Source of the DNA: Plantago ovata
Taxonomy: Eukaryota; Streptophyta; Magnoliopsida; Lamiales; Plantaginaceae
Length of the DNA stretch: 64,000 nucleotides
Assembly (NCBI GenBank): GCA_028274465.1
Contig: CM051456.1
Coordinates: 112,955,397-113,019,396, forward strand
Direction: 5' to 3'
Below the pieces are notes generated by a model that saw only the letters and a list, made by a program, of their open reading frames with translations, was not told the origin of the DNA and ran no database searches. The position numbers and the translations under genes were made by a program. Below, piece after piece: positions 1 through 10,148 of this stretch; position 1 is the first letter of the stretch, and the number at the start of each line of letters is the position of its first letter.

Positions 1-337
1 TCTTGTCATTATGTCCTTTGCAAATACCGACTAAGTCACATTTACTTACTCACTATCAGTTAAAGTAAGTATGCAAAATAAGCACATAAGTTATCTTTAA
101 TCAATAATTAGTACACATCCAAATTTTCTTCAATCTCCAACTCATGTCAGAATCTTTTGAAGATCAGAAAGGTAAAAACATGACTAAAAGTTTCATACTT
201 GTATGTCCAAGTATTGCACAATATCCTTATCTATAGCTTTAGGTTGAATCCGGTGTTATACTTTTTACTGGCAAGAGGGAATCCCATTTATTACCGGTCC
301 AAATTCAAATCAAACTTATAATATAGTTCATCAATAC
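1..337. other. Left edge, intron-like DNA
   Basis: This stretch lies 3' of the last recognisable KCBP motor exon, which ends with a good donor at 337/336. The next family exon (switch II, DLAGSE) is not found here in any minus-strand frame. It is either a long intron continuing off the window or the point where the copy was cut. Nothing else is visible. Confidence 0.5.
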
Positions 338-3300
338 CTTTCCTCGAGCAACAGATTGAGTTTGAAGATTGGTGCTCTCAATCACAACAGAAAGAATCAA
401 ATGTGATCTTGAACTTTGCTCATTCATCATGGTCCCCGTGGTATGCCGTTGTTCGGATCCTCTCTCAATAATGCACCTCAGCTCCTCATATGATGAATTG
501 GGACTGTTGTTACATTCTCCACAGCCACCATTCCCTATGGATATATAAATCAGAAAAATAATGCATGAATATTAACTTTGTGTATTTCCTGCATGCTAAA
601 AGTAGAGAAGAGTACCTTGTATCTTTCTTGATTTACAGTTTCAAACGTTCTCCATGCTTTGGTAGTAGAAGATCTATCAATGTATCTTGATACAATTCCA
701 CCATATATGCCTATGACAAAAAAATATTGATCATTAAACTCATTCTATTAACCAGGGTGGGGTTGACAACATTAAATTAGAATAATCTTGAGAAATGATC
801 TCAGTTAGAATTAAAAACCTTACCTTCAAGGTAAAGGAAACTTTTTGTCATCCCGCTTAATAATTCTAAATAGCTCAGATATAGCACGTGGAGTGAGCCG
901 GGATTGTTTTCAGATCCATAAATTGTAAATGTTTTCCCAGAACCAGTTTGCCCATATGCAAATATACACACGTTGAATCCATCAACAGCAGATTGCACTA
1001 AATACTGCATTGCAGAAAAAATAAATAATAATAATATAAGAACACAACACAATTATTTCAGATTTATGGAATTGGACAGAAAAAAGACTATGACCAATTA
1101 AAATTCGCTAGAATTTTGTTTTATCAAACTTGCCTTTGTATCCTCAAAAACAGTATCTTGGGTTGCACGACCATCAAAACACGATCATATATGTGTGTTT
1201 CATTTTATCATCTCTCCACATATGCTCTACAGTGAACTCATCAGCACTTACAAGAGCATTTTTCTCCTTCTCAGAAACTTCTTTTTGACTGAGAGGTCTC
1301 AGTCGGCAGTATACACGAATTTTTCCTTTCATATCTGCATGCAAAAAACAAGATACTCATTCAACAATAAATGTCGATCATCAGAAAATAAACTTATAAT
1401 ACACACATGGAAAAAGCATTAATACCTTCAATCGTGTTAAAATATCTTTTCCTCAAAACTTGTTCTTCCTTGTAAAGTTTCTCCATCTCAGCCAACTGAG
1501 CAGCTTGCATCTTCAAGATTGAAGCAGTTTGCTCGTTTTTTCGATCAATGTCCTACAAACGTCACCAGTATTAGAACCTCTGAACATGAATTTGTAAATT
1601 TAAACAACAATAAAGGAGTTCCAACAGATTTGCAACAAAAGGATTTTACCTCCTTCATTTCTCTAAGATCTTCCAGTTCCCTCAAATTGTTTTGTAGGGT
1701 AGCCAACTCTCTATCCTTAGCTGCAATGGTTGATTGTGAAGCAGTTAAATTTCTTATTGTATCCTCCAATTTCTTTTCCAGTTCGGAAATACGAGTTTTC
1801 ATAGTTTTGTGTTCTTGTTCAAAGATCCCTCCCTATATGCAATCTGCATTTGAAAAATCACATAAATAATATTTATCTGATACAATCAGTGAGTCAACAG
1901 AATTCGAGAAATTTTCGGGCCCTACCTCGTCAGTGCTTTTCTTTTCAAGTCTTAAAAGTCTTTCTTCAAGAGATAATTTCTCATTTGCAAGTTTCCTTTT
2001 AGATTCCTCAGCAACATGCAACTCAGCATTGCGTGATTTTAATTCCTCTTGAATTTTACGCAGCACCTGTTTATGAAAGCAAAAAGGTTTACCCATTAAC
2101 GAGTATTGTAAAACACTATCATGTGTAAGCCATAAAAAAACATGATATGACATGCTTTGATCTTTTATTTAATGCATATTATGTATCACTATTAGTAAAA
2201 TATCACTCTAGATATGTAGAAAATAAAGAAAAAGGAAAATTGAGATTATAAACCTGGTTGTTTGCTTCAGTCAACTCTTTTCTCATATTGTCCTCCAACC
2301 CCTGACTATTCAGCTTCGCCAAATGAAGCTCAATGCTTTGTTTCTCGGACAGTGCAGCCTATTGAAAACCACATAAGAAGTTGCAAGTTCCAACATAAGT
2401 TAAGCTATTTCTTTTAAAATTGTTACCTGAAGTGCTGAATCCTTATCGTCACACAATGTCCTTAGTTTGTCACGTTCACTAATGATCTCTTGTAAATATT
2501 GCTTCTCAGACCTCAAAACTCCCTTCAAATTCTCAAACTCTTCTTTAATTTTCAGTTCTTCCTTCTGCTTCTCATGGAGTTCTTCTTGCAACTGAATAGC
2601 CACCATAAAGCAAGAATATTCAGAAAATTGTGTAACCAAATTATTATGAAGGAATGATCAGAAAGTAACCCATATGTTCAGAGATAGGCGTTTAATGAAC
2701 GGCAAAGAATGAGTACTGCGTTAAAAAACAAGTTTGCACCAATAATTTCTAAATACAGTGGTTTTTAAGTAACCATGGAATTTACAGTCATTTACTTTTG
2801 GTGGCTGATACAAACAAACCTATTCTCTACTCCAAATTTAAAAAACAACAAAATAAATAATTAATTTTTTTTAAAAAAAAACTTTTTGCGGTCATAACAG
2901 CATAGTCTACAAACTCACTTGATTTGTTCTAATCTCCGACTCTTCGAGGGATTTCGTCAATTCCAGCACCCGCTTTCATGCATGTCCACGGAGGGAGGTC
3001 TAACATTATCGGGAGGGTGTCCATTAACTGAACCATTGGTGGCAGCACGGGCTTTAGAGTATCGACGTAGCATCACATCATTTATATGCGTTTGAAGAGC
3101 AACACATATTTCCTCTCCCTAAATTTAATTAGGATTCAATTATGATTGTTTCATTGCATAAATAATCTAGACATGTACCAACTTAACATAATATTAGTAG
3201 ATAATTGCAACACTACCTGCTTGGTCTCAAACTGAAATATATGCAAAACGCCAGCAACTCTCATCTTAAAAAATACAGCAGTATTACTACTGCCGAATTG

Positions 3301-6300
3301 CATTATGTCTCTTAGCTCAGCTGAATGTAGATACTCCTTTGGAACGGGACGAAAGAAATGGACCTTTGGAGAAGAAAGGAAATTTAAGACATTGTTACTA
3401 GCAAAAACAAAGAAACTTAAATCAATATTGCTAGCTGATGTATATTAACCATGCTCACCCCGCGCTTGTTGATGCCTAAAACTATCTTCCCTGGCAATAG
3501 TCCAATTGGATCATCAATCTTACGGACCGCAAAGAACACTGAGTTCCCATATGGAAGTGTTCTCAATATCCGCAAGAACTGTTGTCTGGCATCATCTTTT
3601 GTCAAATTTGTCTACAAGAAACATCTTAGAAAGTCAATCCATGGATTACACTGTCAATTTGAGACTGAGTATTAAGAATGACAAAGAACCCATGAAACTT
3701 AGCCAAAACTGAAGTATATAATAGCCAGATAATGTTTTTACAAATACACATGTAGAACTTTCCTATCCTGCAAAGTATGGCATCTTTGACTTTTTTCACG
3801 AAAATAACACAAACTCTTAGTCTTTTAACCCTCTTCTATAATCACACTCTGCAAGGTATTAAGATAAATGGTTGCATTAATCTTCAATTCAAAGCAAGGT
3901 ACTTAACTCATAATAGCAAGAATGTGATCCTTAAAAACATCTAATATGCAAGTGAAAGAACGTTTTAATCTCCTACTGCATTTAAAGATTGCTTCCATCT
4001 AATTTATAAGGAAATGTGGTTGAATTCATGGCCGAAGGATATAGTTAACACTTTAGGTAATGTTTCTGACCGGGACACAAGACTATGACTACTGTAAAAA
4101 TCAATTAATCCAACAAACCTTTGTACTCAGGGGACCATCATATCGTAATTTGCATTATTGGTCAAAGTCTTAAACAGCCAAAATCATAAGCTAGACAACT
4201 AGATAAGTTAGGAAAGAGTTGGCAGAAGATGAACTTTCAATGTTCAAGGGAAACTAACATGTAACCAATGCACGGATTTGAATAGACTAGAAAACATTTA
4301 CTTTAAATATGTTATCAATCTTTGTCAGGGTTATGAATATATGTAATGTTCTCACCATTGAACGGTACCGAGAAAGAATATCTTGTTCCCAGTCTCTCTT
4401 GGCTCGAGTAATTGCAATTTGCCTTGGTAAAAACCGTTCCAGGAGTGATGTCCAGTCACTAGATATTACATGAGAAAAGAAAATATATATAATCATTATA
4501 AGCGTATAGTGCAATTTCCCGAACAAGAAGTAATTTAGCAATTCTTATGTACCATTGTGGAAGGAGAAGGGAAGGAAAACATCAGAGTGAAGAAAAGATA
4601 TATAACAAAAGAAAGTAACTAGAGTAAGGTAACTGACGTGCACGTTTCAGGAGAATTGACATAACCAATTTCAACCAGAATCTGCAAAGCAGAGAGCTGT
4701 GCAGCATCATCCTTTCCAACTGGGTAATTGCCTAATACATAATCATGTTGCAGCTGTAAAAGGTAGATAAAGAATGCATTATAGCATCAAGAAGAGAATG
4801 GAACGATTTTAAGACACAGATAACCAGAAACTGCAGACAGCATTAAACAAATAAACATTGAACAAGAGCAGGAAATGAACATATACCTGGACATATGATA
4901 ACTGCACAAACATCGGATCTACAACAGCTTCATCAGACTCCCGAAATAGCTTCTTCTTGAAAGTCAAGTTACAGTGTAAAATCTCTCCCTTACTCCGATC
5001 CTTTGACGCCTTAAAGTCGGCAAGTAGGTCTCCGATATACTTGTTATCATCTAAACCAATATAGTCCTCTACAAAGTACATAAACAAAGAAAAATGAGCA
5101 AACACTTTTTTCAATAATAATAGTGACAAATATTGTAACACACAAAATAGTGTGTGTAAATACCATTTCCAGGATCTGGTGATTTTGAGCCCACGGCTGC
5201 CTTACGACATTCGAACAAACCAAAGCTAGAATATGCTGATAGTTTGATTATTCCCGTGAGCTCCTGCAGTTGTCAGTGATCAGATAAAATAACACAATTA
5301 GATGTTAAAGTATCAATGATGGCTAAAAGGGATGATAAAGAATGATGATCGCGCCCAATACTGACAAACATGTACAGCGGACATCGGTTCACCAAAAGTA
5401 TAAATTAAGTACATGAATGCTACATGAACCACAATTGCAAGTCAAGCAAAGGACAAACACTGAATTTTAAGTAGAACTCAGGCATTGCAAATCTGATGTT
5501 GCCCACATCAATTAGGCATAAAAAAGAACAGACTGTTTACAAGTGCAGCATGAAATCACAATTTATGCAAACAGCAATATGAACAAAGAAAATTGATTTC
5601 AATACTCCAGTTTGAGTGTTTGGCTTTTAGTGTCTGATGATAACTATTTACACCACTATTTTGTGCTTCAGAAAGACTGGGAGGGGCAAATGATGAAGAA
5701 AAAGAAAAAAAAAACTAGTTGCTCACCAGGATATATCTCGCTCAAACAGATGTGAATACTGCCTTTGACCAGCCAGAAACTACAATTACTTCCTTATTTG
5801 GCATCCGAATAGAAACTACAGTTTTATTTTAAATCAAAATAACCCCCCCCTCCCCCCCAATCTCACATTCCTGTATCCCTTCTTCAATAAATATCCCACT
5901 TTCCTTATTTTTCATGCAAATGTAATATATGAGTTAGATTATTAGAGATAGATCTTCTTTTAAACAGTAAAGCAACTTAATAGTGATGCAACAGTTTTTA
6001 AGTATTATTGACATAACAAGTTAAAACTATAAGGCTCAAATCTCTAGTTGGTTTTCATGCAGACAACTTATCTCTCAAAACCAAGATAGGCAGCATACTC
6101 ATAGAACAGAGGAAACAAATGAAGGACATGTAAAGTTCACCAAAGTAAAAACACTCAAATCTCAAACAATGGAGCACATTTCTCTTGCAATAAACGGAAT
6201 GACCTACATGTGAATGAGACTAAATCCTAGAACCTACGAGACTACAACTCTTACATAATTGAAAAACTAACAACTTAGCAGGTTAGCACCACGCCACCAC

Positions 6301-6925
6301 CTGAGCTCGACTACGCAACTTACCTGGTGTCCTAGTTATTAAAACACTCGAGTATTGCCTAATAAAACTAAATTACTGCTAAAAATGTCATTTCCTACAA
6401 AATTCTAATAACTAACTAAATCCAGGTGCTTAACAATTAAGCTGTTTCGTCAAGGCTCAGCTTGTACTCTACTAGATTCAGGCAATCTTGTTAACTCACA
6501 TCATTCATTGGTGATTTATACTCTCTTTCAGCCTAGTCTTTTCCAAAGAATTTGAATACATAACAAAATGTGATTACTGGGAATAAGAACTCCTTTTGCA
6601 AATGGTACCCTTAACTGTGAAAAGAACAGGGAAGTAAATAGCATAGACTCAAAAGCTTTTCCAACAAACTACAATGCTCAAGAGTTGAGCATTGACAAAG
6701 AACGGGGAACAAAAAAATAGTTAAAAATCTCAAAAAAAAAAAAAAAAAAAAAGGAATCGTATCTTATCCGTATATCAAGAGACTTTAATTCATATAATTT
6801 TCATAGTAATGTATAATAAGATAACAATTCAAAATTTGATGTATAAATGCACGAGTTATATATCAATAGTACCTCAACGGCATCGGCCACAGTTGTGGAC
6901 ATGTCATATGTAATTTCTTGAAAGA
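338..6925 (-). pseudogene. KCBP: Kinesin-like calmodulin-binding protein (KCBP/ZWICHEL), truncated and disrupted copy
   Basis: KCBP is a plant minus-end kinesin with N-terminal MyTH4-FERM domains, a coiled coil, and a C-terminal motor followed by a calmodulin-binding helix; it acts in trichome and cell-division microtubule arrays. Exons I can splice, in transcript order: 6925-6873 (last MyTH4 residues, [15 protein letters not shown]), 5263-5164, 5068-4887, 4753-4638, 4458-4356, 3611-3459, 3363-3217 (FERM), 3118-2919, 2591-2427, 2358-2254, 2066-1926, 1832-1650, 1552-1426 (coiled coil), 1334-1134, 1004-824 (P-loop GQTGSGKT), 710-616 and 534-338 (SSRSH switch I). Nearly all the MyTH4 domain is absent because YSL sequence lies directly upstream. 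FERM and most coiled-coil exons are open, but exons at 3118, 1334, 1004, 710 and 534 have lengths 1 or 2 short of the family frame, and 633-635 is a stop. The switch II part of the motor is outside the window or lost. A damaged paralogue is the best reading; local sequence errors are the alternative. Confidence 0.85.
5267..6870 (-). other. Long KCBP intron
   Basis: This 1.6 kb intron separates the MyTH4 tail exon from the first FERM exon (ELTGIIKL). Donor (GAG|GTACT) and acceptor (TGCAG|GAG) are intact. It contains a C-rich tract at about 5845-5860 and an A-run of about 20 at 6735-6754. No coding similarity was seen. Confidence 0.6.
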
Positions 6926-8461
6926 AACTTCATGCAGATTGGTGGATTTAAACCTGCCAAAGCTAAGATTGAACTAGGCAAGGTCCAAATCCCATCTCCA
7001 CAGATCAACCCAGATGCTATAGCAGGTCCAAAAGCATCAGCTCTAGCCTTGTCAATCTTCTCCATAACAAACAATATTAAGCTTCCTACGCACATGTCAA
7101 TGGCAAAGTAAGATCCGAGATAGAATGGAATCGCCATTGCCATGGGAAGTGGAATGAACTTGGCCCATTTGGGTCCCACCGCATCCCGAATACCATTGAT
7201 GACAATGGCAGCGAAAAAGAATATATAGCATAGTGTAAGGCAGTTCTTGGGCAGAGCTGAAAATCCCTCAACCCCCAAAATAGCCATGTTACGATAGACA
7301 AGAGCATATGGTGCTGAATATTGTGAATCCGGTACACCCAAATCATGAAAGGCCTTGAGAAATAGCCAAAACACACAAGGTGAAATGATACAGCCCATGG
7401 CTGTCCCAATGATCTGGCTCACAAACATGGACCTGGGAGATGCCAGTGTCATGTAACCGGTCTTGAAATCCTGTATGGCAATGGTAACATAGCCGGCTAT
7501 GGCAATCCAATTGGGGATTTGATCTTTCAGAAAAAGTTGCGTCCGTATTTGATCGTCGTAAGATAATGCAGGGGGAGCAGCAGAAGAAGAATTGCCAGAC
7601 ATTGGTAGCACTAGGCCTGCGTTTTTTTCACGATATTGTTGGTATAATCCCAGTAAGGTACGGCCAAGGACTTTGAAGAAGTTGTACAGTCCATCACCAA
7701 GGATCATGGCTATTGCTATGAACACCTGCACAGAAAATAAAAATTAAATTGATAAATAACAGCTTTAAGAGGATGCTGCAGAATTTCGGGAGTTTCCAAA
7801 CATTCAGAGATGTACCCTGTATCCTTGTATGCCATGGAGACTGCTGGTTGGTTCTTCTGCAGGGTACCAGTGGCCCCTTCTTTGCTCTATGAGGGGCCAC
7901 ATTACACCCCATGAAAGGATAGCTCCAACAAGCAAAGATATGTTTATGAGATAAGGACATATCATGCCAACACCAACATATGTTGCTGAGAAGTCGAAGT
8001 AAAACCTGGTTTCACAATCAACATGAAAATAAGAAATTAGCTAAACGAAATGGCTAGAATCCATGACGGATAATGCCTGTAAATATGTGGGTAGTCAAAA
8101 TGAGACGATAGTCCAAGACTATCATCAGTCACTCACCTGTTTTTGTAGGCTTCAAGACCAAAGGTAGGAAAACTTGCAAATCCACAGTCATCTCCTCCAG
8201 TGAAAAACCATTGAAAGAAACCCCAAAGGAAGCTGAAAGAGAAGAACTTCCCCAAGGTTCTTACTTGTTTCCTGGAAGGAAGCAGAGAGAAGATAGATAC
8301 TAAGAGATTCAAACTGAAATACATAGTTGGATACAGGCTAAATAACACTTATGAATAACTCACTTAGCTAGTTTGGCACCCTGAGGAGTGTGAAAGCTAT
8401 TGATCAGATGAGCAGTTGCAGTGCCACTTGGATAAATTAGTCTGAAGTCTATGATCATTAT
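6904..8461 (-). pseudogene. Yellow Stripe-Like (YSL) oligopeptide transporter, truncated at both ends
   Basis: YSL proteins are OPT-family membrane carriers that move Fe, Zn and Cu nicotianamine chelates. Four exons join in frame: 8461-8364 ([15 protein letters not shown]), 8271-8137 ([14 protein letters not shown]), 8005-7816 ([19 protein letters not shown]) and 7725-6904 ([26 protein letters not shown], ending [10 protein letters not shown]). They give about 414 residues with many hydrophobic segments and no internal stop. Typical YSLs have roughly 650-680 residues, so about 200 N-terminal residues, including the first transmembrane helices and the Glu-rich N-tail, are missing; I searched 8.5-10 kb without finding them. 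The C-terminus stops a few residues after KFLSR, where the sequence becomes a KCBP exon. The first usable Met is at about 8458. An upstream leader (9568-9850) could still drive transcription, but a functional carrier is unlikely. Confidence 0.82.
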
Positions 8462-8670
8462 CTGAAACCATGTCAAAAAGGATCATATCAATGCAGAACC
8501 TCAATAAAACAAAAAAGAAAAATCAGGAAGATAACAATGTGACTCCTCTCTTTTTACAATACATTACTTCCTGAAGGTAACAATTAGGAAAAATCAATCA
8601 TATAAAATGTCATTTAGGTCCCCTAGTTCCAATTCCGGGGTAAATAAACATGATGTTGGTTACCTGAACA

Positions 8671-8737
8671 CAGTTAAAGAGCTTGGCATCCTTGTTATCG
8701 GACTCCAGAGCATACTTGTGGGATAAAACACCTTATA
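8671..8737 (-). other. Possible non-coding or foreign exon upstream of the YSL remnant
   Basis: On the minus strand this 67-base segment is bounded by ATGCAG| and |GTAACC and reads LSHKYALESDNKDAKLFNCV in one frame, with a stop at its 5' edge. I do not recognise the peptide. It is not a YSL exon. It may be a 5' leader exon of the chimeric unit or a relic of another gene. Confidence 0.3.
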
Positions 8738-9226
8738 CCTGCATCATCAGAGTCAACTCATCAAATCAAACAAAATGACAGCTAATTAAAAACGTCGTGC
8801 ATTTCCAAATTGGGAAAGCAACAAAAATTTGGAAGAGAGAGAGTATATTATTACTTCTTTCTGGCCTTTACTACAATCACATTCTTATTTCTATTTTTTT
8901 GCCTTTTCCTTTTCCTTTACTGCTTCGTCCAGCTTTACCGCTGCCCACAACCTAAGCCAGTAAGTATTAATACTAAGCCAGTAAGTATTAATAACCTGAT
9001 ATACCACAAATGGACACAATCTAAAATACTAATCAAAGGATCATGAGTAGAAACCAACTAAACTACAAACAAACACATAGCCAGCTGACTTATCCAGCAG
9101 TACAAAAATGTACGTGATAGTGAAATAGTTGTATGGCCATTTTTATTAAAAAAATCTTAGTCCTAATACCAGAAACTTGCCAGATATGCACTGGATATGA
9201 TAAAATTTCCACCTAAAAACTAGACT

Positions 9227-9545
9227 AATCTCAAATAAGCAGGATTTCAACTCTATTAATCTCAAATAAACGCACAGAAAAGGATCTCACCTCTATTCAT
9301 CGCAAATAAGCGCACAAAAAGGATTTCAGCTCTAGTCATCGCAAATAAGCGCAGAGAAAAAGGATTTCAGCTTTTTTCATCGCAAATAAACGCACGGAAA
9401 CGAATTTCAGCTCCATTCATCGCAAATAAGCGCACAGAAAGAGGATTTCAGCTCCATTCATTGCAAATATAAAAAAAAAACGCACAGAACAGAAAAAAAG
9501 GAAGCTCTATTCATCGCAAATGAACGCACAGAAAAAGGAAGCTGT
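9227..9545. repeat. Minisatellite of about eight 37-55 bp units
   Basis: Degenerate copies of a unit with core CATCGCAAATAAGCGCACAG followed by AAAAGGATTTCAGCTCTATT run head to tail. Unit spacing varies because A-runs expand in the last copies. It lies inside the presumed first intron of the minus-strand leader that starts near 9830, just after the donor at 9567. Confidence 0.75.
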
Positions 9546-9567
9546 ATTTCAGAATTTTCTATTCTTA

Positions 9568-9850
9568 CCACAATTTTCAGCTCAAGTTTCTTCTCCGAGT
9601 TGTTCAGCCTCCGATTCCAGTCCCATGCAAGCAAAGAAACACTACAGATTCACCATTAAAAAATCTCAAAATCAATACAATGCCCAAAAGAGAAAAAAGA
9701 GAGAAAAAAATAGAGAGAGCGGAAACGGAGACTTAACGAACGAAGCTTCCTGTGCAAGCTTTGGCTAGCTTCAATTCTAGAGAGAGAGTGCGAATTTTGG
9801 AGAGAGACGGAATTGTGTATATAGTACAGTGTTTCCGTGGGTGTACGTCT
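9568..9850 (-). promoter_or_regulatory. TATA box and untranslated first exon of the minus-strand unit
   Basis: On the minus strand a TATATA motif (about 9817-9824) is followed by a pyrimidine-rich leader typical of plant 5' UTRs. It carries a short upstream frame (starting MGLESEAEQL, stopping after 14 codons) and ends in a strong donor TGTG|GTAAGA at 9567. It points toward the YSL remnant, yet it does not resemble a YSL first coding exon. Position and splice signal are seen; transcription is inferred. Confidence 0.45.
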
Positions 9851-10092
9851 ATGTGTGCAGGTGAAGTTTGTTTGTGAAATCTCTGAACACAACGGAATTT
9901 ATTATATTTTTATTCAATTCAAAAAATATTCTCATTTTATTATTTTTACGAGTATGTTTTGCCGAATGGGTGAGTTTGGAAGGGTTTGATAATAAAGGAC
10001 CTAAACGTAATTAATGAAAGTATGAAACTACTAAACCTCAGTCCTAAAAGTAAAACCCTCTCTCTACTACTGTTGAATTCAATCGCCTGAGA
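9851..10092. promoter_or_regulatory. Short divergent promoter region
   Basis: About 240 bases separate the minus-strand leader from the plus-strand leader that begins near 10070-10093. The region is AT-rich with no coding potential. The head-to-head layout suggests a shared promoter for the chimeric YSL unit and the AT-hook protein gene. Confidence 0.4.
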
Positions 10093-10148
10093 TTGAGAAT
10101 CAATCAAACAACAGCTCGCCTTTTCAAGCTTCTCCTCAATCAAATCAA

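Noticed and set aside
9227-9545. CRISPR-like array
   Set aside because: Units are degenerate, contiguous and lack unique spacers; the genome is a plant's.
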